A stretch of DNA of 64,000 nt from Aquabacterium sp. NJ1 (GCF_000768065.1 NZ_JRKM01000001.1:4632001-4696000); one strand, 5' to 3'; shown: positions 51,389 through 60,789, counted from the stretch's first letter. Numbers and translations are program-made. The notes: generated by a model from the letters alone, not told the origin.

Positions 51389-54300
51389 ATGCCAATTCTC
51401 GCCATGTCTGCCGGGACGGTCACCGCCGTCTGGGGTAATGCCTTTGTCCGTTTGCCCGATGGTTCGCTCAAGCCTGTGCAGGTGGGCGACAAGGTCAAGG
51501 GGGGCGAGCGCATCCTCACCGATGAAGACGGCATCGTTGAAATCTCGCCGGCCCACGGGGCATCCATCCTGCACAAGGCGACGGTGGCACCTGATGCGGT
51601 GAGCAAGGCGATTGCTGGCATCGAGGGGCAGGACCCCGATCAGGCGCCTGCTGCCGGTTTGACCGGTGGGGCTGAAGGTGGCATGCAACCTGGCTTGCGT
51701 GTGGACCGCGTCTCCGAATCGGTGGGGCAGTTGGCCTTTGAGTTTGGTACGGCACGTGATCAGGCCGCGCCGCCAGTGGGCTCCTCCGCAGACCAGCGTC
51801 TGCTGGCGAGTTCCTTGCCGCAGGCCAGCATCAATGACGTGGAAGTCAACGAAGGCGCGGGGTCTGCCACCTTCACGATCACGTTGGACAGGGCCTCGAC
51901 CAGCCCGGTGACGATCCAGTACGGCACGCAGTCCGGTACTGCCGCGGATGGTGACTTCTCGCCGCGAAGCGGATCGGTGACCTTCAACCCGGGCGAAACC
52001 AGCAAGACCGTGTCGGTGCCCATCGTGAACGACGCCGTTTATGAGGGCCCAGAGGATTTCAGGGTCAAGCTCAGTGCACCCACGAACGCGGTACTGGCCA
52101 AGGACACCGGCCTGGCAACCATTCACGATGACGGCACAGGCAGCACGCCTGCAGGCGTCACCGCCGACGATGACCGGCCTCATGTCGTGAGCGTCAGCGA
52201 TGCCCAGACGACCGAAGGCGGCGATCTGGTGTTCCACGTCAAGGTCTCTAACGAAAGCACCACGCCCACGACCTTGACGCTCAAGCTGACAGGGTTGGGG
52301 GACCATCCTGCGCTTCCTGGGGTTGACACAGGCAGCGACATCAAGGTGTCGATTGACGGCGGTTCGCCAGTGTCTGCCCAGATCGATGCCAACGGCAACA
52401 TCACGGTTCCGCTTCCTGCTTTCACTTCGCCGAACACCGACATCGCCGTCCATGTGTCAACCAAGGTCGATGGCCAGGTGGAGGGCATCGAGGCACTGCA
52501 GTTGTCTGTCACGACCCCCTATGACACCGTGGGGCCGGCCAATACCGGTACTGGCATCATTGTGGACGCCGACACCAAGCCTTACATGCTCGTGCTCCAG
52601 GGCGAACCAGCCGTCGAAGGCAACCCGGTTGGCTTCAATGTCGTGCTCACGCATGCCACCGACGCGCCCGTCACGGTCAAGCTGGCCCTGGCCAACATCA
52701 CCGACGCCAGCGGCGTGCCCGACCCCGAGGGCGCGCGTATCGGCCTGGATACCGGCACCCAACTCGAATACCAGGCCGCCGACGGCAGCTGGGTCAATCT
52801 GCCTTCCACAGGCTTGCTGACGTTTGCACCTGGCCAGACCGAGTGGCATGTGCGCGTGGCCACCGTGGACGACAAGGAAGTCGAATCCACCGAGTACGTC
52901 AAGCTGATGGCCACGGTGGTGGCTGGCGACACGGCCAACGGCCTCAACGTGCCCACATCCAACAAGACCGCGCTGGTGGACAACGACCTGCCACCCGTGG
53001 CCGCCGTCCACGATCACGTGTCCGCCACTGACACCAACCTGATGATCATGCTGGACACCTCCGGCAGCATGAACTCGGACAGCGGCATCCATGGCCTGAC
53101 GCGCATGGAAGCGGCCATCGAGGCCGTCAACAACCTGCTGGACCGCTATGACCAGATCGGTGACGTGGCCGTTCGCCTGGTGACCTTCTCGACCAACGCG
53201 AGCGAGCAGGGTACGGCCTGGCTCAGCGTGTCGGAGGCCAAGGCCTTGCTGGCCTCGCTGGAACACGCCGGCGATGGCGGCACCTACTACAACCACGCTT
53301 TGTCAGCGGCGATGACCGCCTTTGACACGGCTGACGGCAAACTGGGCAACGCCCAGAACGTGGCCTACTTCCTGTCCGATGGTGTGCCCACCGAGCCTCA
53401 TGTTGGCACCAACTTGGGCGACGGCCGCCTTTCTGCACAAGAGCTGGCAGACTGGTTGAACTTTGTGGACAGCCACCAGATCAAGAGCTACGCCATTGGC
53501 ATGGGCGGCGATGTGAGCCAGACCTTCCTTGACGGCATTGCCTTCGATGGCCAGGCGGTGGCCGACACCAACGGTGTGGTTGTCTCGGACTTCGCCCAGC
53601 TCGATCAGGTTTTGAGCGGCACGACCCATGACTTCGTGCAGGGCAGCATCTCGACCGGCGGTGCGCTGGGCCAGGCAGGCAGCGAGTTCCTGCATGTGTC
53701 CAGCATCGTGGTCGATGGCACCGAGCATGCTTTCCAAAGCGGCGTCCTGACCTTGCACACCAACCTGGGTGGGCTGTTCAGCATCGACATGAGCACGGGC
53801 GAGTACAGCTACGCCGCACCAGCCCAGCTGGCAGACGGCGTGGCCACCGAGATCATCGGCTTCAGCCTGATCAATGAACAAGGGCAGACGTCCACGTCCA
53901 CGCTGGACATCCAGTTTGACCACACCCATGTGATCGCCGGCACCAGCCTGGGCGAAACGCTGACGGGCAGCAACACAGCTGACTGGTTGATGGGCCGCCA
54001 GGGCGACGACATCATCGTGGCAGGCGGCGGCAATGACCAGTTGTTCGGCAACGCTGGCAATGACGAGCTGCATGGCGACGCGGGCGACGACCTGCTGGTC
54101 GGCGGGCAGGGCAATGACACCATGTTCGGCGGCAGTGGCTCTGACGTGTTTGCCTGGCACTTGAGCGACCGCGGCGCGTCTGGCGCCGTGGCGGACCGTG
54201 CCTTAGACACCATCCAGGACTTCGATGCCCATGCGCACGCTGCCGGTGGTGATGTGCTGGACCTGCGTGACCTGCTGCAAGGTGAGAACACGGTGGGTGG

Positions 54301-54538
54301 CACAGGCAACCTGGACCACTACCTGCAGTTTGATAGCTCGGGCGGCAACACCATCATCAAGGTGGCACCGACGGGTGACTTCGTGCCGGGTGATGCCGCT
54401 TCGGGCACGGCCTCGCAGCACATCGTGATCGATGGTGGCCACTTCCTGAGCGACCTGGGGCTGGATACGAGCGCCACGAACGTGCAGATCATCGCCAAGC
54501 TGCTGCAGCAAGGCAACCTGCTGGTCGACCACGCCTGA
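51389..54538 (+). CDS. LapA-like type I secreted adhesin with Calx-beta, VWA and RTX regions
   Basis: The 1049-residue protein is built like a biofilm adhesin. Residues 1-65 resemble the LapA retention module (TAVWGNAFVRLPDGSLKPVQ, then KGGERILTDEDGIVEI). A PAAG sequence at 87-90 is in the place where LapG-type proteases cut. About 148-250 is a Calx-beta domain (VNEGAGSATFTITLDRA), and two more divergent beta domains follow to about 535. A VWA domain begins near 550 with the MIDAS motif DTSGSMNS (Asp556). A beta domain with GLFSIDMSTGEYSY comes next. RTX nonapeptides lie at about 862-905 (GGNDQLFGNAGNDELHG), then a type I secretion C-terminus. No ABC exporter is nearby. Confidence 0.9.
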   Translation: MPILAMSAGTVTAVWGNAFVRLPDGSLKPVQVGDKVKGGERILTDEDGIVEISPAHGASILHKATVAPDAVSKAIAGIEGQDPDQAPAAGLTGGAEGGMQPGLRVDRVSESVGQLAFEFGTARDQAAPPVGSSADQRLLASSLPQASINDVEVNEGAGSATFTITLDRASTSPVTIQYGTQSGTAADGDFSPRSGSVTFNPGETSKTVSVPIVNDAVYEGPEDFRVKLSAPTNAVLAKDTGLATIHDDGTGSTPAGVTADDDRPHVVSVSDAQTTEGGDLVFHVKVSNESTTPTTLTLKLTGLGDHPALPGVDTGSDIKVSIDGGSPVSAQIDANGNITVPLPAFTSPNTDIAVHVSTKVDGQVEGIEALQLSVTTPYDTVGPANTGTGIIVDADTKPYMLVLQGEPAVEGNPVGFNVVLTHATDAPVTVKLALANITDASGVPDPEGARIGLDTGTQLEYQAADGSWVNLPSTGLLTFAPGQTEWHVRVATVDDKEVESTEYVKLMATVVAGDTANGLNVPTSNKTALVDNDLPPVAAVHDHVSATDTNLMIMLDTSGSMNSDSGIHGLTRMEAAIEAVNNLLDRYDQIGDVAVRLVTFSTNASEQGTAWLSVSEAKALLASLEHAGDGGTYYNHALSAAMTAFDTADGKLGNAQNVAYFLSDGVPTEPHVGTNLGDGRLSAQELADWLNFVDSHQIKSYAIGMGGDVSQTFLDGIAFDGQAVADTNGVVVSDFAQLDQVLSGTTHDFVQGSISTGGALGQAGSEFLHVSSIVVDGTEHAFQSGVLTLHTNLGGLFSIDMSTGEYSYAAPAQLADGVATEIIGFSLINEQGQTSTSTLDIQFDHTHVIAGTSLGETLTGSNTADWLMGRQGDDIIVAGGGNDQLFGNAGNDELHGDAGDDLLVGGQGNDTMFGGSGSDVFAWHLSDRGASGAVADRALDTIQDFDAHAHAAGGDVLDLRDLLQGENTVGGTGNLDHYLQFDSSGGNTIIKVAPTGDFVPGDAASGTASQHIVIDGGHFLSDLGLDTSATNVQIIAKLLQQGNLLVDHA

Positions 54539-54558
54539 TTACGACCCGGGCGAGCATG

Positions 54559-54583
54559 AAAAAGCCCGCCTGGTGGGCGGGCT
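54559..54583 (-). terminator. Intrinsic terminator of the cytochrome c gene
   Basis: AGCCCGCC (54563-54570) and GGCGGGCT (54576-54583) make a perfect 8-bp stem with a 5-base loop. Read on the minus strand it is followed by five T residues (54563-54559), so it terminates the cytochrome gene, whose stop is about 40 bases upstream. On the plus strand the stem follows the adhesin stop by 24 bases but lacks a T-tract, so it would work poorly in that direction. Confidence 0.85.
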
Positions 54584-54621
54584 GATGAAATGCGAGTGAG
54601 GCCTTGTTGGCCTCCTTGCAT

Positions 54622-55299
54622 TTACTGCTTGAACTTGGGCTGAGGCACCGTCTTCAGGTCAGAGGGCAGGCCGCCAATGTAGTTGGCCAGCATCTTCAAC
54701 TCGGGCAGCGTGAACAGCTTGGCCTGTGCGCCCATGATCGGGTTGGCGCGGCCAATCTGCGGGTTGTCCGAGGTCTGGTAGGCCTTCAGCGCGACATACA
54801 GGTAGTCGGCATGCTGGCCTGCGAGTTTGGGGTAGCTCGGGTCGATGGGCTTGTTCAGGCCTTCGCCGTGGCAGGCCGCGCAGTTGCCCTTGGTCAGCAG
54901 TGCCTGCACCTCGGGGCTGGGGGCGCCACCCTTGCCAGGGCGCTGGGGCATGTCCTTGCCGCTGGCCTCGTAGTACGCGGCGATGTCGGCGATGTCCTGG
55001 TCAGACAGCGGGCTGGCGATGCCCTTCATCGTGGGGTGCTTGCGCTCGCCCTTGCGGTAGGCCGTGAGGGCAGAGGCGATGTACTTGGCGTTCTGGCCAG
55101 AGATCATGGGCACCTTGTGCACTTCCGGGAAACTGGCCTGGTAGCCAATGATGCCGTGGCAACCAATGCACATGGCGATCTTGGACTTGGCCGCTGCGGC
55201 GTCGCCGGGCTTGATGTCTTGCGCCATGGCGCCTGAGGCGACGAGGCCTGCGAGGGTCAGCACACTGAGATTTTTGAAGATATGGGACTGTGTTTTCAT
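54622..55299 (-). CDS. Diheme cytochrome c (cytochrome c4-like)
   Basis: The 225-residue protein has a signal peptide ending GAMA-QD (about residue 26) and two class I cytochrome c domains. The heme-binding motifs are CIGCH (Cys44, Cys47, His48) and CAACH (Cys140, Cys143, His144). Probable axial methionines lie in HPTMKGIA and in NPIMGAQA. The two-domain form with GQNAKYIASALTAYRKGERKH-type stretches matches periplasmic cytochrome c4 proteins, which pass electrons to terminal oxidases. The length is normal. It is a single gene with its own terminator, divergent from moxR. Confidence 0.92.
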   Translation of the reverse strand: MKTQSHIFKNLSVLTLAGLVASGAMAQDIKPGDAAAAKSKIAMCIGCHGIIGYQASFPEVHKVPMISGQNAKYIASALTAYRKGERKHPTMKGIASPLSDQDIADIAAYYEASGKDMPQRPGKGGAPSPEVQALLTKGNCAACHGEGLNKPIDPSYPKLAGQHADYLYVALKAYQTSDNPQIGRANPIMGAQAKLFTLPELKMLANYIGGLPSDLKTVPQPKFKQ

Positions 55300-55348
55300 G
55301 TGTCTGGCAGGGGAAAATAACCGGCAGGTGGAAAAACACGAGACTGCA

Positions 55349-55375
55349 CCCCATTATTGGGGCCCAGCCTATACT
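55349..55375 (+). promoter_or_regulatory. Palindrome and candidate -10 box in the cytochrome c / moxR spacer
   Basis: CCCC-ATTATT-GGGG (55349-55362) is a perfect 4-bp inverted repeat around an AT core. TATACT at 55370-55375 is a good -10 hexamer for the MoxR gene, 33 bases before its ATG. No good -35 element lies at the proper distance, so an activator could be needed. The 108-base spacer also has to serve the divergent cytochrome gene. Confidence 0.45.
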
Positions 55376-55407
55376 CGAACACAGTAACAACCCGGTTGAG
55401 TCAGCGC

Positions 55408-56250
55408 ATGAAATTCCAAGGTACCGATCAATATGTCGCCACAGATGACCTGAAACTGGCCGTGAATGCGGCTTTGAAGCTACAGCGCCCCTTGCTTGTC
55501 AAAGGCGAACCGGGTACGGGCAAGACGATGCTGGCCGAACAGGTGTCCGAAGCCCTGGGCATGCCGCTGCTGCAATGGCACATCAAGTCGACCACCAAGG
55601 CCCAGCAAGGTCTGTATGAGTACGATGCCGTCAGCCGCCTGCGTGACAGCCAGTTGGGCGAAGAAAAAGTCCGCGACATCCACAACTACATCGTCAAGGG
55701 CGTGTTGTGGCAGGCCTTCGATGCGGACCAGCCCGTGGCCTTGCTGATCGACGAGATCGACAAGGCCGACATCGAGTTCCCCAACGACCTGTTGCGCGAA
55801 CTCGACCGCATGGAGTTCTACGTCTACGAGACGCGCCAGCTGATCAAGGCCAGGCACCGCCCCCTGGTGATCATCACCTCCAACAACGAGAAGGACCTGC
55901 CCGACGCCTTCCTGCGCCGTTGCTTCTTCCACTACATCCGCTTCCCGGATGCGGCCGTGATGAAGCAGATCGTGGAAGTGCACTTCCCGCACATCAAGCA
56001 GGACCTGCTGACCGCAGCCATGCGCCACTTCTATGAGGTGCGCAACCTGCCGGGCCTCAAGAAGAAGCCCAGCACCTCCGAGCTGATCGACTGGCTCAAG
56101 CTGCTTGTGGCCGAGGACATCCCGGTCGAGGCGCTGCAGAGCAAGGACGAGAAGGTCAGCGTGCCACCGCTGGTGGGCGCCTTGCTCAAGAACGAGCAGG
56201 ATCTCAGCCTGTTCGAGAAGCTGGTCTACATGGCCCGCCACAACCGCTGA
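55408..56250 (+). CDS. MoxR family AAA+ ATPase
   Basis: MoxR ATPases act as chaperones that, with a VWA partner, help to mature metalloenzymes or envelope proteins. The ATG at 55408 gives 280 residues. Walker A is GEPGTGKT (33-40), Walker B is LLIDEIDKAD (Asp115, Glu116), sensor 1 is ITSNNEKDLPDAF and the arginine finger region LRRCFFHYIRFP follows. This is the branch found with CoxE-like VWA proteins. The expected partner is at 57576-58748, but a diguanylate cyclase gene on the other strand lies between them. Confidence 0.94.
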   Translation: MKFQGTDQYVATDDLKLAVNAALKLQRPLLVKGEPGTGKTMLAEQVSEALGMPLLQWHIKSTTKAQQGLYEYDAVSRLRDSQLGEEKVRDIHNYIVKGVLWQAFDADQPVALLIDEIDKADIEFPNDLLRELDRMEFYVYETRQLIKARHRPLVIITSNNEKDLPDAFLRRCFFHYIRFPDAAVMKQIVEVHFPHIKQDLLTAAMRHFYEVRNLPGLKKKPSTSELIDWLKLLVAEDIPVEALQSKDEKVSVPPLVGALLKNEQDLSLFEKLVYMARHNR

Positions 56251-56265
56251 AGCGGCTTGCCCCGA

Positions 56266-57456
56266 TCAGGCCTGCCGGCTGTGCACAGGCCGGTCGGCGG
56301 CCATCACCACACGGTTGCGGCCTTCGGCCTTGGCCTGGTAGAGCGCCTCGTCAGCGCGCTTGAGCAGGGCCTGCAGCGATTCACCGGGCTCGCCCGCACA
56401 GGCCAGGCCCGTGCTGATGCTGACCGAGATGTGCTCGTCACCCCAGGGGATGTTGATCAGGCACACGGCTTCGCGCAGGCGTTCGGCGGCCTGCAGCGCG
56501 CCATCGTGCAGCGTGTGCGGCAGCAGGATGCAGAACTCCTCGCCGCCATAACGCGCCACGCGGTCCACCTCGCGGGCCTGCGCCTGCAGTGTGCGCGACA
56601 CCGCGCACAGCACCGCGTCGCCCGCGGCGTGGCCCAGGCGGTCGTTGATGCGCTTGAAGTGGTCGATGTCCACCAGCAGCACGGTGTAGGGGTCACCAAA
56701 GCGCTGCAGGCGTTGGTCTTCGCGGTCCAGCAGGTATTCGATGGCGCGGCGGTTGAGCAGGCCCGTCAGCGCGTCGTGGTGCGAGAGGTGCTCCAGGCGG
56801 CGCACCAGGCGCATCACCACGATGTAGCCCAGCACGAAGCTCGCCAGGATCGACATGGCGACACTGGAGAACACCATCGCAAACTGCGAGGCCTCGTTGG
56901 ACCACTTCATCCAGGGCCAGTGCGCGCCGGGGGCCGCATAGGTGAGCGCCACCAGCCCGAACACGGTCACGACCAGGCTCAACATGGTGGTGTGCATCCA
57001 GGCTGTGACGGCATTGAACTCCGTACGAAGCGGGTTGAATGTTTCGCGTGCTGTTCGGCCCAGCGCCCAGCACATGGCCAGGCTGCTGACCACCACGCCG
57101 GATGTATGCCAGCCTTCACGCAGGCACACCACGAGGTTGAACACGGTCACCCCGACGACCAGCACCGTGTGCGCCACGTCCGTCAGGCGGATCTTCAGGA
57201 AGAACTGCAGGCCGCGGCGCAGCGACACGGCACCCAGCACCACCAGCGAACCCGCCAGGGCAATGCGCTGATCGGCCGAGCCGACTTCCGGCAGCACGGG
57301 CAGGGCCAGGGCCAGCCCATTGGCCAGACTGGCCAGCAGCCAGTGGCGCGCCGCCTTGCGAGACAGCCCCAGCCACGAGCCAGCCACCCACCACATCACG
57401 GTCGTCAGACTGTGTGTGAGCAGGATAAAGGCCAGCAACAAATGGCGAGCTTCCAT
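56266..57456 (-). CDS. Membrane-bound diguanylate cyclase (GGDEF)
   Basis: The 396-residue protein has about six hydrophobic segments in its first 215 residues and an intact GGDEF domain after that (LSHHDALTGLLNRRAIEYLL, RYGGEEFCILLP). Cyclic di-GMP synthesis is expected. An inhibitory RxxD motif is not evident five residues before GGEEF (the stretch reads REVDRVARYGGEEF). The sensor part is not a recognised domain. The gene lies inverted between the MoxR ATPase and its likely VWA partner, with 15 bases to the former's stop and 119 bases to the latter's start. Confidence 0.92.
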   Translation of the reverse strand: MEARHLLLAFILLTHSLTTVMWWVAGSWLGLSRKAARHWLLASLANGLALALPVLPEVGSADQRIALAGSLVVLGAVSLRRGLQFFLKIRLTDVAHTVLVVGVTVFNLVVCLREGWHTSGVVVSSLAMCWALGRTARETFNPLRTEFNAVTAWMHTTMLSLVVTVFGLVALTYAAPGAHWPWMKWSNEASQFAMVFSSVAMSILASFVLGYIVVMRLVRRLEHLSHHDALTGLLNRRAIEYLLDREDQRLQRFGDPYTVLLVDIDHFKRINDRLGHAAGDAVLCAVSRTLQAQAREVDRVARYGGEEFCILLPHTLHDGALQAAERLREAVCLINIPWGDEHISVSISTGLACAGEPGESLQALLKRADEALYQAKAEGRNRVVMAADRPVHSRQA

Positions 57457-57575
57457 GTGAGAACTTCAGTGATGCAACAGGTAAAACCTCAAAAGACCTG
57501 CAAGGAAACAGGACGCGTCAACACGTTTTCGGCTATCCGGGGCCAAAATACAGTTTGATTCGCAGGACCGTTTCT

Positions 57576-58748
57576 ATGCTCATCGATTTCTTCTTCGCTT
57601 TGCGCTCCGCCCGGCTGCCGGTCACCATTCCGGAGTACCTCAGCTTGCTGGAGGCTATCAAGAATGACGTGATCGGGCCGTCATTGGATGAGTTCTATCA
57701 CCTAGCCAAGATGACGTTGGTGAAGAATGAAGCGCATTTCGATAAATTTGACCGGGCGTTTTCCGCCTATTTCAGGGGGGTGACGGAGGCCATCGACCTG
57801 ACTCGTGACATTCCTCTCGAATGGCTGCGCAAGCATTTTGAGCGCAACCTCACGCCGGAAGAGAAGGCCAAGATCGAAGCCATGGGTTGGGACAAGCTCA
57901 TGGACCGCTTCAAACAGCTGATGGAAGAGCAAAAAGAGCGGCACGAAGGCGGCAACAAATGGATCGGCACGGGCGGCACCTCGCCATTTGGTGCCAATGG
58001 GTACAACCCCGAGGGTTACCGCATCGGCCAGGAAAAGTCCCGTAACCGCAGCGCCGTCAAGGTCTGGGACAAGCGCGAGTTCAAGGACTACGACGATACA
58101 GTGGAGCTAGGCACCCGAAATATCAAGGTGGCCCTGCGCCGATTGCGGAAATTCGCCCGCCAGGGTGCCGCGGAAGAGCTGGACCTGGATCACACCATCC
58201 ATGCCACGGCGGCCAATGCCGGCATGCTGGACATCAAGATGATTCCCGAGCGCCACAACACGGTGAAGGTGCTGCTGTTGATGGACGTGGGCGGCACCAT
58301 GGATGACCACATCCACCGCGTGGAAGAGATGTTCTCGGCAGCCAAGTCGGAGTTCAAGCACCTGGAGTTTTACTACTTCCACAACTGCGTGTACGACTTC
58401 ATGTGGCGCAACAACCATCGCCGCTACACCGAGAAGATCCCGACCTTCGACATCATCCGCAAGTACAACAAGGACTACAAGCTGATCTTCGTGGGCGACG
58501 CCACCATGAGCCCCTACGAAATCCTGCAGCCGGGTGGCAGCGTGGAGTACAACAACGAAGAGCCGGGCGCCGAATGGATCAGCCGGCTGACGCACGCCTT
58601 CCCGAACTTCGTGTGGATCAACCCCGAGCCGCAAGGCGTGTGGAACTACCGCCAGAGCGTGTCGATCATGCAGCAGTTGATGGGTGGGCGCATGTTCCCC
58701 ATGACCTTGCAGGGGCTGGAGTCCGCCATGCGCCTGCTCAGCAAATAA
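57576..58748 (+). CDS. CoxE-like VWA domain protein, partner of MoxR
   Basis: The ATG at 57576 gives 390 residues; a TTG at 57555 is in frame. The first half is helical and charged (FFALRSARLPVTIPEYLSLL, then RDIPLEWLRKHFERNL). A VWA domain begins near residue 235 with VLLLMDVGGTMDDH. The MIDAS motif is thus DxGGT rather than the canonical DxSxS, as in relatives of this family that I recall with DxGGS. The next stretch, FKHLEFYYFHNCVYDFMWRN, is typical of the family. Such proteins work with MoxR ATPases in metal-centre insertion. No signal peptide is present. Confidence 0.87.
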   Translation: MLIDFFFALRSARLPVTIPEYLSLLEAIKNDVIGPSLDEFYHLAKMTLVKNEAHFDKFDRAFSAYFRGVTEAIDLTRDIPLEWLRKHFERNLTPEEKAKIEAMGWDKLMDRFKQLMEEQKERHEGGNKWIGTGGTSPFGANGYNPEGYRIGQEKSRNRSAVKVWDKREFKDYDDTVELGTRNIKVALRRLRKFARQGAAEELDLDHTIHATAANAGMLDIKMIPERHNTVKVLLLMDVGGTMDDHIHRVEEMFSAAKSEFKHLEFYYFHNCVYDFMWRNNHRRYTEKIPTFDIIRKYNKDYKLIFVGDATMSPYEILQPGGSVEYNNEEPGAEWISRLTHAFPNFVWINPEPQGVWNYRQSVSIMQQLMGGRMFPMTLQGLESAMRLLSK

Positions 58749-58797
58749 GTTGATGACGGTAACGGGGCCGAAGGAGACGAGCAGGGGCGCGGCACGA

Positions 58798-60789
58798 ATG
58801 TGGTCGCGGGTGTCCTCGACCTTGCTGGCCATCAGCTTGATCCTGCCTGGCTCGATGCCGGCCTGGGCGCAGCGTGAGCCGGTGTTGCCTGCCGTCTCTG
58901 CCGTGCCTGATGCAGGCGATGGCGATGCCACCACGCCTGTGCCGGCCGCTACCTTGCCGCCACCTGCCGCCTCGTCCGCGCAAGCTGCTTCTGCCGTGTC
59001 GCCCGCGCTGCCTGCAGATGCCGCACGCGCCGCACGCGCCAAGCCCGTCGTCTGGCAACTGCAGATCGACGCACCCGCGCCGCTGGACAAGCTGCTGCGC
59101 ACCTACCTGGATCTGGCGCGCTTCCAGGAAGAATCCAGCAAGGACCAGAGCCTGGGCATCCGCCGCAGCGAGTTGCGCCGCCTGGTGGTGTCTGCCCCCG
59201 AGCAGGCCAGGGGCTTGCTGGAGGCCGAGGGCTACTTCAATGCGCAGATCACGACCCGCGTGAGCGAGGACCAGCCGGATCAGCCCGACAAGCCCGTGGT
59301 GGTCAGCATCCAGGTGGAGCCTGGCCCGCACACGGTGATCAGCAAGGTGCAGTTCGTGTTCGAAGGCGAACTCGATAACCGCTTGTCCAATAGCGACCCG
59401 CTGGCGCAGGCCTTGCTCGACAAGCTGGAGCGGGGGTGGGGCTTGCCGCAGGGCCAGGTGTTTCGCCAGGCGGATTGGTCCGCCGCCAAGAACGCGGCGC
59501 TCGCCCGGATGCGGGCTGATGGTTACCCCACCGCCACCTGGAGCGGTACCTCGGTGACGGTGGACGCTGAAACCCACACGGCCAAGCTCTTCCTGGTGGC
59601 CGACTCCGGCCCGGGCTTCGCGTTCGGGGACATCCGCGTGGAGGGGCTCAATCGCCAGCCGGCTTCGGCCATCGTGAACCTGGCGCCATTCCACAAGGGC
59701 GAGTCCTACAGCGAGAAGAAGCTGCTGGATTGGCAGGAGCGCATCCAGAAGCTCAATATGTTCGACACGGTGTTCGTGACCACCGATCTGGATCCGACGC
59801 AGGCCACGGCCACGCCCGTGGTGGTGCAGGTACACGAGCAGCCCTTGCAGACAGCGTCCACGGGTATCGGTATCAGCAGCAACACGGGCCCGCGCGTGTC
59901 GGGCGAGCATCTGCACCGCAACATCTTCGGGCTGGACTGGCAAAGCAAGACCAAGGTGCAACTGGGCCGCAATGAGTCGACCGGCCAGCTGGACCTGACC
60001 TCGCACCCCTGGCCCGGCAACCGCCGCGGCCTGATCTCGCTGCAGGGCTCTTACCTGGTTGACAGCGAGGACACGGTGACCACCAGCCAGTACTTGCGCG
60101 TGGGGCAGTTGCGTGAGGGCGAGCGCCTGGAGCGCACGGATTACCTGGAGTTCCAGCGCGCCGAGGTGCGGTCCGCCCAGAGCGTGGTGGTGTCCAATGC
60201 CTCGGCCGTGAGCGGCACGGCGCAGTGGGTCTACCGCGATGTGGACAGCCAGATCCTGCCCACCAAGGGCTACACGGCGCTGGGGCAGCTCACCGGCGGC
60301 CGTACCTACTCGGCGCTGGATGACGAGGGTTACTTTGGCCGCACCTATGCCCGCGTAACCTGGTACCGGCCGCTGTGGTTGCACTGGTACGCCACGGCGC
60401 GCGGCGAGATCGGCCAGGTCTACGCACGTGATCAGGTCAGCGTGCCCGATACGCTGCTGTTTCGCGCTGGTGGGGATGACTCGGTGCGCGGTTACGCCTA
60501 TCGGTCTCTGGGTGTGACACGCGATGGCGTGGTGGTCGGTGGTCGGGCCATGTCGACCGGCAGCATCGAGTTCGCGCACCCCTTGTCCAGCAAGATGCCC
60601 AGCCTGTGGGGCGCGGTGTTCCTGGATGCCGGGGATGCGGCCGATCGTTTTGGCGACCTGCAGCCCAAGGTGGGGTACGGCGTTGGTGTGCGCTGGCGCA
60701 GCCCCGTGGGGCCTTTGCGCCTGGACCTGGCCTATGGCAACGAGGTGCAGCGCTGGCGCATGCACTTCAGCGTGGGGATCAGCCTGTGA
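58798..60789 (+). CDS. tamA: Outer membrane assembly factor TamA (Omp85 family)
   Basis: TamA is the outer-membrane barrel of the translocation and assembly module, working with TamB. The ATG at 58798 gives 663 residues and puts a signal peptide (MWSRVSSTLLAISLILPG, ending AWA-Q) at the N-terminus; an ATG at 58753 is possible. About 45 residues of Pro/Ala-rich linker come next, then three POTRA-like domains (for example GPGFAFGDIRVEGLNRQPAS). The C-terminal barrel has the Omp85 signature DDSVRGYAYRSLG and final strand RMHFSVGISL. The stop overlaps tamB's GTG. The start is the uncertain point. Confidence 0.93.
   Translation: MWSRVSSTLLAISLILPGSMPAWAQREPVLPAVSAVPDAGDGDATTPVPAATLPPPAASSAQAASAVSPALPADAARAARAKPVVWQLQIDAPAPLDKLLRTYLDLARFQEESSKDQSLGIRRSELRRLVVSAPEQARGLLEAEGYFNAQITTRVSEDQPDQPDKPVVVSIQVEPGPHTVISKVQFVFEGELDNRLSNSDPLAQALLDKLERGWGLPQGQVFRQADWSAAKNAALARMRADGYPTATWSGTSVTVDAETHTAKLFLVADSGPGFAFGDIRVEGLNRQPASAIVNLAPFHKGESYSEKKLLDWQERIQKLNMFDTVFVTTDLDPTQATATPVVVQVHEQPLQTASTGIGISSNTGPRVSGEHLHRNIFGLDWQSKTKVQLGRNESTGQLDLTSHPWPGNRRGLISLQGSYLVDSEDTVTTSQYLRVGQLREGERLERTDYLEFQRAEVRSAQSVVVSNASAVSGTAQWVYRDVDSQILPTKGYTALGQLTGGRTYSALDDEGYFGRTYARVTWYRPLWLHWYATARGEIGQVYARDQVSVPDTLLFRAGGDDSVRGYAYRSLGVTRDGVVVGGRAMSTGSIEFAHPLSSKMPSLWGAVFLDAGDAADRFGDLQPKVGYGVGVRWRSPVGPLRLDLAYGNEVQRWRMHFSVGISL

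Noticed and set aside
53960..54150. Short tandem GGxGxD-coding units as a possible DNA repeat array
   Set aside because: They are the RTX nonapeptide repeats of the adhesin; the DNA units differ in sequence and have no spacers, so this is neither a CRISPR nor a satellite.
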